From: Barnesiella intestinihominis YIT 11860
GTDB lineage: Bacteria; Bacteroidota; Bacteroidia; Bacteroidales; Barnesiellaceae
Assembly (NCBI RefSeq): GCF_000296465.1
Contig: NZ_JH815205.1
Location: 511,109 to 575,108, forward strand
Direction: 5' to 3'
DNA: 64,000 nt
Made by a program: the position numbers and the translations under genes. The notes beneath the pieces are model-generated. The model saw only the letters and a program-made list of their open reading frames with translations, searched no databases and had not been told where the DNA came from. Positions 10,401 to 17,477 of this stretch are shown piece after piece (positions within the stretch are counted from its first letter, which is position 1; the number at the start of each line of letters is the position of its first letter).

Positions 10401-10777
10401 GAAATCCACGGACCAGTCAACCCCACGAGTGCCGGCTTGATTACTTGATTATAATATACGAAATGACGTTGTTTAATTTTATCGTACGCCATTTGAACCC
10501 GACCACCAAGCTCGGGAAGAATCATTATTTTCAGATATTCGTTTTCCAAGAAAACAGCACGATAAGCTTTCTCCTTCTTTTCATCACATATTTTTTCCAC
10601 TACCGGATAGGGATATACCACTCCCGAACTGCCTTGATAAACTCTCTTTTCTATAAAAACCGGATTTTTCTCCTCTTTACCGATCTCATAAGTCGGCAAC
10701 ATAACGGTTTCTTCCCAAGCCTTTACTTCGCTTTTCTTTACAGTACTTTTGATAAGATATTTTGTGATATTTTCCAT
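7442..10777 (-). CDS. DUF5107 domain protein with long TPR array, cytoplasmic
   Basis: A 1111-residue protein with no signal peptide or membrane segment, so probably cytoplasmic. The first 330 residues or so match the DUF5107 type, a beta-rich fold like galactose mutarotases and other sugar-ring-binding proteins; WWANPAVVVH, GGIEFNWPQHH and MTGMYCDNQPDFTWLQPYE look like pocket segments. A linker domain follows, and from about 470 to the end a long series of tetratricopeptide repeats is visible (for example GLFLMRRGQFAKAQSYFEAA, WYYLGNFWYGARQHDEAIAC). The family is common next to sugar porters in Bacteroidota but its reaction is not established to my knowledge. It is the first gene of the operon, so it is the gene most directly exposed to the divergent AraC-linked promoter. 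A role in handling or sensing imported sugar is inference. Confidence 0.85.
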   Translation of the reverse strand: MENITKYLIKSTVKKSEVKAWEETVMLPTYEIGKEEKNPVFIEKRVYQGSSGVVYPYPVVEKICDEKKEKAYRAVFLENEYLKIMILPELGGRVQMAYDKIKQRHFVYYNQVIKPALVGLTGPWISGGIEFNWPQHHRPSTYLPTECTIEEFPDGSVTVWCSEVERMFRTKGMAGFTLYPGKAYLEIKAKVYNRTSLPQTFLWWANPAVVVHKDYYSVFPPDVNAVFDHGKRAVSSFPIATGVYYKQDYSSGVDISKYKNIPVPTSYMAINSKYDFVGGYEENVEAGLLHVADHHVNAGKKQWTWGCGDFGQAWDRNLTDEDGPYIELMTGMYCDNQPDFTWLQPYEEKEWKQYFMPYSAVGMVKNATKEAIVTLKKNEDKGEVILYTTSIYKSVRILVTCGGKVYLDSIHDMSPAEPVKESFALNGVEFDSLKLCVYDNNGKVLVEYEAEKKEIKPIPDPAKAAKDPKDIASIEQLYLTGLHLEQYRHATYNPTDYYMEALSREPGDVRCNNAMGLFLMRRGQFAKAQSYFEAAIATLIERNPNPIDGEPHYNLGWSLKMQGKFDEAYDAFFKATWGAAQQDSAYYALAQIDCIRNDFEKALEHIDRSLVRNWHNHKARQLKASILRKLGKKEAAATLIAESLSIDKFNMGCRFELYLLGGESAQQALDEMMALMNETTSVHSYIEYALDFANAGLYAEAERLLLLWVNKNDGIVYPMVYYALGYFASKSDDVLKAIDYYKKASQMAPDYCFPNKLEEVLMLQDANRLQPNDSKAWYYLGNFWYGARQHDEAIACWERSVELDDQFPTVLRNLALGYYNKRNRKEDALACLEKAFALDTNDDRILMELDQLYKKLRRPHKERLAFLEKHLDLVERRDDLSVERVTLYNQLGEYEKAKSLIASRKFHPWEGGEGKISGQYIICRIELAKKAIAEKRYQDAIDLLRETEYYPFNLGEGKLAGAEENDIHYFMGCAYEGLGDKENAELYFRKATVGSAEPAIAFFYNDQQPDKIYYQGLAWRKLGDEKKARSRFNKLINHGEQHLFDHVKIDYFAVSLPDLLIWEDDLNLRNQIHCNLVMGLGYLGLNDRKTAERFLGKVRELDINHQGLNVL

Positions 10778-10921
10778 GATATAAACATATCTTTTTGAAT
10801 ATTCTTTTTAATATTACAAATATATGGCAAATATAAACTTGAAAGCAAGGGGAAAAAATGTATGTAATATTTGAAAATATGTATATTATATTCTTATATT
10901 TGCCATATAATATCTAATAAT
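10778..10921. promoter_or_regulatory. Divergent promoter region with perfect 16-bp inverted repeat (candidate AraC operator)
   Basis: TATATGGCAAATATAA at 10821-10836 and its exact reverse complement at 10894-10909 flank the middle of this gap, 73 bp centre to centre, about seven helical turns. Each arm contains a Bacteroidota -7 box TATATTTG: on the minus strand at 10828-10835 for the DUF5107 operon and on the plus strand at 10895-10902 for the regulator gene. The regulator promoter also has a -33 TTTG at 10870-10873, 21 bases before its -7 box. I find no TTTG at the matching place for the DUF5107 operon, as expected of a promoter needing an activator. The symmetry beyond the promoter boxes suggests a binding site for the adjacent AraC protein. 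Confidence 0.6.
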
Positions 10922-11827
10922 ATGAGTATCAAAACTTTTATTCCATCTGGATTTCCGGGAGAAAGGGAGATTATCATTCCTGCTGATTTATTGGATTCTA
11001 TAATAAACAACCCCGTTACAGAACAATTGTATGTCACTCATATAGGATATTACCCAAATGCCAAATGTCATTATAGAGAACGACCTATCGGAGCAGAACA
11101 ATACATATTTATATATTGTGAAAACGGAATTGGTTGGGTAGAATACAATGGAGAACGCATGACATTAGCCAAAGACCAATTCATTATACTACCACCCTAT
11201 GAGAAACATGCATATGGATCGGGCGATAAGAAATCATGGAGCATATATTGGCTTCATTTTAAAGGAACAAATGCGCCTTTTTTCAATTCAATCATGGGGC
11301 GCAGCATTGAAATAAAAGATGCCGACAACAGCCGTATCCAAGATCGACTCATATTATTCGCCGAGATATATCGTAACATCGAACACGATATATATGACCT
11401 CGAAAATCTTCAATACGCATCTTTCTGTCTAATGCATTTTTTAGCCTCTCTAAAATATATAAAATCATTTCGGGAAATAAAAACCATCGGGAAAATCGAC
11501 AATATCCAAAAATGTATACAATTCATGAAAGATCATTTAGAAGAAAAAATTACCCTTAGTGATATTGCCGATTTCAGTGGTTATTCCATAACTCGAATCA
11601 ATGCCCTTTTCAGAACGGAAACCGGAGTAACACCTATGGAATATTTTTCTAATCTAAAAATCCAAAGAGCCTGTAAATACCTCAGAGATTCTGATTTAAA
11701 AATTAAAGAAATCGCTTTCAAATTAAATTATTTTGACCAATTTCATTTTTCAAAGAATTTCTATAAAAAAATAGGAATACCCCCATTAAAATACCGCAAA
11801 ATGGTCCAAACAAAAGATACAATTTGA
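10922..11827 (+). CDS. AraC family transcriptional regulator with cupin sensor domain
   Basis: The chosen start is the ATG at 10922 (MSIKTFIPSG), giving 301 residues; an upstream in-frame ATG at 10871 would place the start inside the promoter and operator. Residues about 40-110 form a cupin-like sugar-sensing domain (GIGWVEYNGERMTLAKDQF, PPYEKHAYGS). The last 100 residues hold two helix-turn-helix units of the AraC/XylS type: ITLSDIADFSGYSITRINALFR and LKIKEIAFKLNYFDQFHFSKNF, ending with GIPPLKYRK. These regulators usually activate sugar-use operons when ligand binds. It is read away from the DUF5107-symporter-GH36-SusCD operon and shares its promoter region, so it most likely controls that operon. 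FolB follows after 20 bases. Confidence 0.92.
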   Translation: MSIKTFIPSGFPGEREIIIPADLLDSIINNPVTEQLYVTHIGYYPNAKCHYRERPIGAEQYIFIYCENGIGWVEYNGERMTLAKDQFIILPPYEKHAYGSGDKKSWSIYWLHFKGTNAPFFNSIMGRSIEIKDADNSRIQDRLILFAEIYRNIEHDIYDLENLQYASFCLMHFLASLKYIKSFREIKTIGKIDNIQKCIQFMKDHLEEKITLSDIADFSGYSITRINALFRTETGVTPMEYFSNLKIQRACKYLRDSDLKIKEIAFKLNYFDQFHFSKNFYKKIGIPPLKYRKMVQTKDTI

Positions 11828-11847
11828 CTCAATAAAACCACATTTGT

Positions 11848-12201
11848 ATGAGAACCTCCATTCACATTGGGACCCTGCGCTTCTACGCCCATCACGGAGT
11901 ACTGCCCCAAGAACAAAAAGTAGGGAACTATTTCAAAATAGAGACCACTCTTTATACGGACTTCTCCCGAGCTCTCGTTACGGACGAACTGACCGATACA
12001 CTCAACTACGCAGAAATCTGTAAAATCATTTCTGACGAAATGGCCATACCCTCTCGCTTACTTGAACACGTTGCAGGGCGAATCATCAACTCGCTTCGTT
12101 CTCATTATCCACAAATAACAGGAGGTCGATTAATCGTTACCAAAGAAAAGCCTCCAATCCCCGGCGACATTCGCGATGTGTCGGTCATTGTCGAATGGTA
12201 G
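11848..12201 (+). CDS. folB: Dihydroneopterin aldolase
   Basis: A 117-residue protein of the usual length for FolB, which converts 7,8-dihydroneopterin to 6-hydroxymethyl-dihydropterin and glycolaldehyde in folate synthesis. It starts IHIGTLRFYAHHGVLPQEQKVG, the conserved opening with a tyrosine-like active region and Glu, and contains DELTDTLNYAEI and LLEHVAGRI, the pterin-binding Glu segment, then VTKEKPPIPGDI near the end. It is a housekeeping gene sitting 20 bases downstream of the araC-type regulator, on the same strand, so some read-through is possible. It converges with rpiB, leaving 14 bases between the two stops. Confidence 0.95.
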   Translation: MRTSIHIGTLRFYAHHGVLPQEQKVGNYFKIETTLYTDFSRALVTDELTDTLNYAEICKIISDEMAIPSRLLEHVAGRIINSLRSHYPQITGGRLIVTKEKPPIPGDIRDVSVIVEW

Positions 12202-12215
12202 ACTTTCTTCCCCAA

Positions 12216-12671
12216 CTAACGGTCAGCAGGTATTTTATCGATTCTCCTTTGATGGCGACCTCCCTCGAAATCGGTATTCAAAAATACGTCGACTATCTCT
12301 CGGCAAAGTTCTCCCGAAATAAATCGGCCGGGCATAACTAACACGTTAGCATCATTATGTTGACGAGCCAATGCTGCAATCTCAGTCGTCCAACACAATG
12401 CCGCACGGATTCCCTGATGTTTGTTCAGGGTCATATTTATACCATTCCCACTACCGCAAATAGCGATACCCGGATAACATTCACCCGCTTCCACAGCCAA
12501 AGCCAAAGGATGTGCGAAGTCGGGATAGTCGCAACTATCTGTCGAATATGTCCCAAAATCCTTATATGCGATACCTCGAACATCAAGTTCCTGCATAACA
12601 ATCTGCTTCATCTCATAACCGGCATGATCGCATGCTAATCCCACCGGCTTTCCCTCTTTTAATATGCTCAT
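12216..12671 (-). CDS. rpiB: Ribose 5-phosphate isomerase B (RpiB/LacAB family)
   Basis: A 151-residue protein with the RpiB signatures: GLACDHAGYEMK at the N-terminus (Asp-His phosphate and ring-opening residues), DFGTYSTDSCDYPDFA, the GSGNGI anion-hole loop, and RAALCWTTEIAALARQHNDANVLVMPGR. It interconverts ribose 5-phosphate and ribulose 5-phosphate in the pentose phosphate pathway; some relatives use allose 6-phosphate. In many RpiB enzymes the catalytic loop reads CGTGIG or CGSGNG with an active-site Cys, and here the motif is AICGSGNGI, so the Cys is present. It is convergent with folB. A possible -7 box TATTTTTG lies on the minus strand at 12766-12773, but no good -33 box is seen. Confidence 0.93.
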   Translation of the reverse strand: MSILKEGKPVGLACDHAGYEMKQIVMQELDVRGIAYKDFGTYSTDSCDYPDFAHPLALAVEAGECYPGIAICGSGNGINMTLNKHQGIRAALCWTTEIAALARQHNDANVLVMPGRFISGELCREIVDVFLNTDFEGGRHQRRIDKIPADR

Positions 12672-13031
12672 AAATTTTACAGTTCAATTAAACTATAATA
12701 GGGAATAAAAACACAAAGTCGGCATCTTGATGTCCAAACACCCCTGTTTTTGCATCCCACGGATACAAAAATACGAAATATTTTGAGATATAGACCGATT
12801 CAAATATAATAAAGTAGGGAAGTACAAGTCAATGGTATAAGGTTTTGTCGGGCAACATTCTTCCTCTCTGTCGAAAAAACAGAGAATTGACGGGTTGAAA
12901 AGTGCCCTCGCTTTTTGCTTACCCATAGCTTTTTATCTCACTTTCTATATCTGTCCGGCACAGCAGAAGCCACGAAAATCTCTCACATATACAATCTTTC
13001 TATATTACTCTAAGACAAATTCAAACAGCTC
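12672..13031. other. Intergenic gap, 360 bases, no gene supported
   Basis: Between rpiB and the GxGYxYP gene I see no convincing gene. An open frame at 12693-12926 on the minus strand has an unlikely composition, rich in Cys, Phe and Arg, with no family resemblance. A short 7-bp hairpin (TCTCTGT at 12865-12871, ACAGAGA at 12879-12885) lacks a T-run. The gap probably holds the rpiB promoter and the end of the large minus-strand operon. Confidence 0.6.
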
Positions 13032-14915
13032 TTATTCTATCACCGAACCATGTTCTTTCAAATAGATACGCAACAATTCGAAAAATGCAGGTGCATCTAA
13101 CAATACAATACTATCATCTTGCGCTTTCACCTCATTCATCACCTCACAATACCAAGTAGGTTGTTTCAGAATATTACGAAACCAATGGAACGGTAATGCA
13201 GAACGCTCTTTTACACGTTCCACGATTCTTTTGGCGGCAACTTTCGGGTCACCGTCATTGATGTCCAAATCGGCTCGTATTACAGGCATATTGCCATGTA
13301 ACAGGGCGGTTGCAATCTTCTGAGGCACAATACCATTCGGGCTAAAAGAAGCATAACAGTCCAAACCCTCTTTATTCAATCCCGGGGCATGTCCGTCAAT
13401 AACAAAACCGGTAATCGACAATCCCCATTTCTTATAATACTTTTTACAGTGCTTACCCCATGTTTCCAAACCGGACGGAAGCCCAGACTCTCGCGGTTCT
13501 TGCAACATACCAGGCATGATATATCCCGCTCCATTATCGGCCGCAGCGAAATAATCATTTTCAGTGGCCGTTGTGCGGAAGTTATGCATAATATGGGGCA
13601 CGCGCTCAGCCAATACGGGACTGATACACCACATCAGAGGCAATTTTCCACGGTTCGGGTCGTCCCATATAGAAGGTGTTCTTTGTGATATCCATGCGGA
13701 AGCATCATAATCGCCGACATAAAAAATAATAAAATTCCTGCCATCTACATTTACTTTACCGTCAGCCGTCAACAACCCTCTTTCTCTTAATTCTTTATGA
13801 GAAATCCAATTTTGAGTATATTGCTTTTTGGTAGGGAAATGTTGCCAAAAAGAGGCATTCGCCAATGCGCCATAGCCAATAGCATCTGCATCCTTAAAAG
13901 CATTGTATGCACTGATGATACGGCTGAACTCCCATTCCGTAGGCACATCATCGTGGCTACCAGAAGCATGCATTGTGTATTTATAAGCCCACGCAGGAAA
14001 ACCTCCTATGTAGCACATCTTTTCATTGTTATTTTGCCGATAAGCCAACAGCAACATTTCTTTCAGTGTATTCAAATCAGTGCCAACAGCTTGGGTAGGA
14101 TCATCAGTGGCCGGTTCATCTCCCCACGGAGATAAATCGAAGAAAAAGGCTCCTTTACTTACAAAAAAATCGTGGTTGCACAAAGTGTGGTGATTCCTTA
14201 CGGTGGCAAAAGGTTTCTGCTTCCAATACTGATCAATGTAATAAGCGGCAAACTCCGTATTGCACTTTCCGGTTTTCATATACTTCTCTATAAACCAAAC
14301 ATAAGGATCGTTCTTCAAGGATCCGGTAGAGTAGCGTTCCGTTCCCGGAATCTTTGTCCCTTTCTTACCGGTAAACATAGAAGTGCCATCAGGGTTCAAC
14401 AACCATCTTTTTACCGGCAATTTAGGCCCGTGCAATACAAGACGATCATACAAACTTCCCGGAGTTTCATCATAACGAATAGCCACCAAATTTTCAATTC
14501 CTGCTACCGAGGATGCCACATTACTGGTAGAGGCGATGTTTCCATCATAAACGACTACCCCCTCTATATAAGGAGCATATACCGTGAATAAATCCTCCAT
14601 TGTCTGGTATGTCCGTGTCTCACGTCCATACAACCATTCACCTTTCTGACGATATTTATTCCACCAATAACCATCGATATCGTGATTACCCTCCATTACA
14701 AAGTAAACATACAACCGGGGAGCATCCCTGTTTACCACTCCTTGCAAAGTAGAGACCGCATGAACATCGTCCCAAGCTACATCGAGTCCTTCTTTGGTAT
14801 TCAAGTCGGTATTGAGTGTATAACGTAGATCATAAATACCGATTTCCGCATTGGCAAAAGCCGTATATATCATCAACAATAATACAGCTACGATTTTTAA
14901 ATATCTATTTATCAT
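13032..14915 (-). CDS. Secreted GxGYxYP-family protein (putative glycoside hydrolase), copy 1
   Basis: A 627-residue protein with a signal peptide (MINRYLKIVAVLLLMIYTAF, cleaved after ANA at 23). Residues about 25-260 fit the GxGYxYP N-terminal domain (VVNRDAPRLYVYF at 60-72), and the C-terminal half holds the motif region DNGAGYIMPG at 460-469, the local form of the family name. Acidic clusters GDYD (401-404), WDDP (417-420) and HDDVPTEWEF (321-330) are candidates for active-site residues. The Pfam family is listed as a putative glycoside hydrolase; to my knowledge the reaction is not defined. It is the last gene of the SusCD operon, 27 bases after GH51, and is closely similar along its whole length to the first 620 residues of the protein at 32494-35010. 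Confidence 0.85.
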   Translation of the reverse strand: MINRYLKIVAVLLLMIYTAFANAEIGIYDLRYTLNTDLNTKEGLDVAWDDVHAVSTLQGVVNRDAPRLYVYFVMEGNHDIDGYWWNKYRQKGEWLYGRETRTYQTMEDLFTVYAPYIEGVVVYDGNIASTSNVASSVAGIENLVAIRYDETPGSLYDRLVLHGPKLPVKRWLLNPDGTSMFTGKKGTKIPGTERYSTGSLKNDPYVWFIEKYMKTGKCNTEFAAYYIDQYWKQKPFATVRNHHTLCNHDFFVSKGAFFFDLSPWGDEPATDDPTQAVGTDLNTLKEMLLLAYRQNNNEKMCYIGGFPAWAYKYTMHASGSHDDVPTEWEFSRIISAYNAFKDADAIGYGALANASFWQHFPTKKQYTQNWISHKELRERGLLTADGKVNVDGRNFIIFYVGDYDASAWISQRTPSIWDDPNRGKLPLMWCISPVLAERVPHIMHNFRTTATENDYFAAADNGAGYIMPGMLQEPRESGLPSGLETWGKHCKKYYKKWGLSITGFVIDGHAPGLNKEGLDCYASFSPNGIVPQKIATALLHGNMPVIRADLDINDGDPKVAAKRIVERVKERSALPFHWFRNILKQPTWYCEVMNEVKAQDDSIVLLDAPAFFELLRIYLKEHGSVIE

Positions 14916-14942
14916 TTTTCTATGTTTTATTTTTGTTATCTA

Positions 14943-17474
14943 TTATTTTTCACACGGTATTCTCAATACAGTCAGCGAATTGGCCTGACAATCAATAGTA
15001 AATTCACTGCTAATTCCCGATAACTCGGTGACGTTCGGAACAATTTTCAAAGGATCGCTGAAACTATTTTCATCAAATCTGTCGTCTGCACCTAATACAA
15101 TTTTAGTTCCTTTCGATGCCAGATTTTTCGCCTTATCCAATTGTAACCTGACTTTCCAGTTACCGGCCTCGGCATTTACCAATTTAACAATAACTTCTTT
15201 TCGCTCTCTGTCATAACCCGATACGACATAATGTTTTTTCTTAGGAGCATAAGTATATTCATATTGTAGCTCATCGTTAAGAAAACATTTCCAATGAGCA
15301 CCCTCGATTTCGATTCTCACCGTATACCATTGATCAGTCTTAATAGATGCCGTATTTCGATAATCAAATAACGAAATAGGACCTTCATTATTCACCTCTC
15401 GAAAAATAACAGACTCATTAGTGTGGCTTCCTATGTCCGCCATAAAATAATTATTCGAATCCGTGCCGCCAAACACAATTCTGAATCCTTCTGTTCCAGA
15501 AATTTTTTTGGCCTTCAACTCAATCGTACAATCATCAAACTCCCTATCTTCAAGGATAGCCAAAGCATCTATTCCTTTCTGGCTCTGAGACAAAAGATTT
15601 CCTTCCATTTTCCAATCGCCGCGAATTATAGTCCATTTATCCACGAAATCACTCCACCCCGAAGTATATATTTCTTCGCCATTTACAATGACTTTCAAAT
15701 CTTTAAATTGAGCTTCCGTATTATTCGTACCCAATCCGATAAATCCATTTGTGCGGAATACCGGCTCAGGAGAAGCAGGTTTTAAATCTGTGTGTAAATT
15801 CACATCAGGGCGATTCTCCGAGAACATTTTTAACACATAGTAATTCGTACGGCCATAAACTGAATCATTTTTCAGCACTAACAAATGATCTTTTCCGTGA
15901 GCCGCATTCTCTATCAACGGAGCATAAGATACCATTTGAACTTTATCCGCATTCCTTTCAACCCCCGTCAGATAAGCAGCCTCTGCCAAAGACGAATAGA
16001 GAGAGGGTCTGCCGATAGCCGCATATTCCCCCACATAGATTTTATACGGAATATCATCGGGCAACTTATCATAAACATCTGCATTATTATAGAACCAACC
16101 AGCCGTCTCATAATAATGGGGATCCAAGATATCTATTTTCTCCGCCTCTTGAATATAAGGGCTGAACATGAGAGCACATACGACCTCTATCTGAGGATAT
16201 TTTTCTTTGATGGCTTTATAAAAACGATTATAGTTTTTCACGTAACGAAGCCCTACATTTTCGTTTCCCACCTCTACGTATTTGAGAGGGAAAGGGGCTG
16301 CATGACCATTCTCCGCTCTTCTCTTTCCGTAAACGGTGGTCGTATCGCCCAACGCATACTCGACAGCATCCAAAGCATCTTGAATCAAATTATCAATCCG
16401 ATTCTCTTCTTCCCAATAGTCACCATTCCGAAACAGGCAAGACATACCGGCATTACAAACGAACAGACCATCGGCATCAATATCTTCACAAAATTGTAAG
16501 AATTCATGATAACCGAATCCATAGGTACTACGATATCCCCACAAATTATATTCTCCGGGGCGTTTCACAATATCACCTATCGTTTCTTTCCATTTGATAC
16601 GGTTATCCATAGTTAACCCTTCGACTATGCATCCGCCCGGCCAACGAACAAAATCGGGTCGCAAGTCTCGAAGCATCCCGGCAACATCTTCTCTCAAACC
16701 ATTTTTATGTCCGCAAAAAGTGTTCTCGGGAAACATGGATACAAAATCGATATATACTTTCCCTTTATGAGGTAACAGCAAAGCAAAACGAAGATCATTC
16801 GCTGTCGTGTCGACTGTAAAAGCTCCCTCATAATGATTCCACGAACCATCACGTTCTATCTGGAAATTCTTAGAAACAACTATCTGTTCTTCGCAATCCA
16901 GCAAGGCCGCCGTCACTACCGTATTCTTCAATTCTTCCGTAAACAGATAAAATTGGAAATTATACCTTTGTCCCTCTGTAACGGCTATTCCCCAGTAACC
17001 GTCATTCACAACCCATACATCGGATGCGGACGCACCCAAATCGATAAATAAGGCATGGGGAGTAGCGTTATTCAGTGGCTTAACCTCGGTTATCTCATAA
17101 AAAGGAGGCCTCGTATCGGAAACACACTTCACTTCCCAGCTTTCCATAAAAAGCGAATCGTTCCAAGCGATACTAAAATGGTTAATGGAATCATTGGAAT
17201 AGCAATGCAAAGGTTTGGCAACTGCCTTTCCATCTTTCAACACCGTGCCGGAAGGTAAAGTACCATCTTCAAAGCCACGATTTCTTATCATTTCTGCATA
17301 TAAACCGCCATCTCCAGAATGAGTAATCTCTTCAAAAAAGATACCATACAAGGAGGGAGGTATCTCGGCCTCTTCCCTTGACAAGTCGATCGTTACTACA
17401 TCGACGGGCTGATTGCAGGACATAAAGAGGAATAAACCTCCAAATTGCATTATTTTTTTGATCCACTTTTCCAC
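14943..17474 (-). CDS. GH51 alpha-L-arabinofuranosidase, lipoprotein, with inserted beta-sandwich
   Basis: The 843-residue protein starts with a lipoprotein signal (lipobox FMSC, Cys20). GH51 features follow: PSLYGIFFEEITHSGDGGLYAE (40-61), FVRWPGGC (275-282), the acid/base in EVGNEN (Glu405) and the nucleophile in YVGEY (Glu483), then SYAPLIEN (516-523). Between about 100 and 245 there is a carbohydrate-binding-like beta domain, and between about 565 and 760 a concanavalin/DUF1080-like beta-sandwich that ordinary bacterial GH51 enzymes lack. A C-terminal beta domain closes the protein. It should remove terminal arabinofuranose; D-configured or other furanosides are possible. It lies 3 bases after the DUF4964/4965-type gene and 27 before the GxGYxYP gene. 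Confidence 0.9.
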   Translation of the reverse strand: MEKWIKKIMQFGGLFLFMSCNQPVDVVTIDLSREEAEIPPSLYGIFFEEITHSGDGGLYAEMIRNRGFEDGTLPSGTVLKDGKAVAKPLHCYSNDSINHFSIAWNDSLFMESWEVKCVSDTRPPFYEITEVKPLNNATPHALFIDLGASASDVWVVNDGYWGIAVTEGQRYNFQFYLFTEELKNTVVTAALLDCEEQIVVSKNFQIERDGSWNHYEGAFTVDTTANDLRFALLLPHKGKVYIDFVSMFPENTFCGHKNGLREDVAGMLRDLRPDFVRWPGGCIVEGLTMDNRIKWKETIGDIVKRPGEYNLWGYRSTYGFGYHEFLQFCEDIDADGLFVCNAGMSCLFRNGDYWEEENRIDNLIQDALDAVEYALGDTTTVYGKRRAENGHAAPFPLKYVEVGNENVGLRYVKNYNRFYKAIKEKYPQIEVVCALMFSPYIQEAEKIDILDPHYYETAGWFYNNADVYDKLPDDIPYKIYVGEYAAIGRPSLYSSLAEAAYLTGVERNADKVQMVSYAPLIENAAHGKDHLLVLKNDSVYGRTNYYVLKMFSENRPDVNLHTDLKPASPEPVFRTNGFIGLGTNNTEAQFKDLKVIVNGEEIYTSGWSDFVDKWTIIRGDWKMEGNLLSQSQKGIDALAILEDREFDDCTIELKAKKISGTEGFRIVFGGTDSNNYFMADIGSHTNESVIFREVNNEGPISLFDYRNTASIKTDQWYTVRIEIEGAHWKCFLNDELQYEYTYAPKKKHYVVSGYDRERKEVIVKLVNAEAGNWKVRLQLDKAKNLASKGTKIVLGADDRFDENSFSDPLKIVPNVTELSGISSEFTIDCQANSLTVLRIPCEK

Positions 17475-17477
17475 AAT

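Noticed and set aside
12865-12885. 7-bp hairpin TCTCTGT/ACAGAGA considered as operon terminator
   Set aside because: Short stem, no T-run on either side, and more than 100 bases from the end of the GxGYxYP gene.
12693-12926. 77-codon open frame on the minus strand between rpiB and the GxGYxYP gene
   Set aside because: Odd composition (Cys, Phe, Arg rich), no family resemblance, no ribosome-binding site, and it lies in an AT-rich gap.
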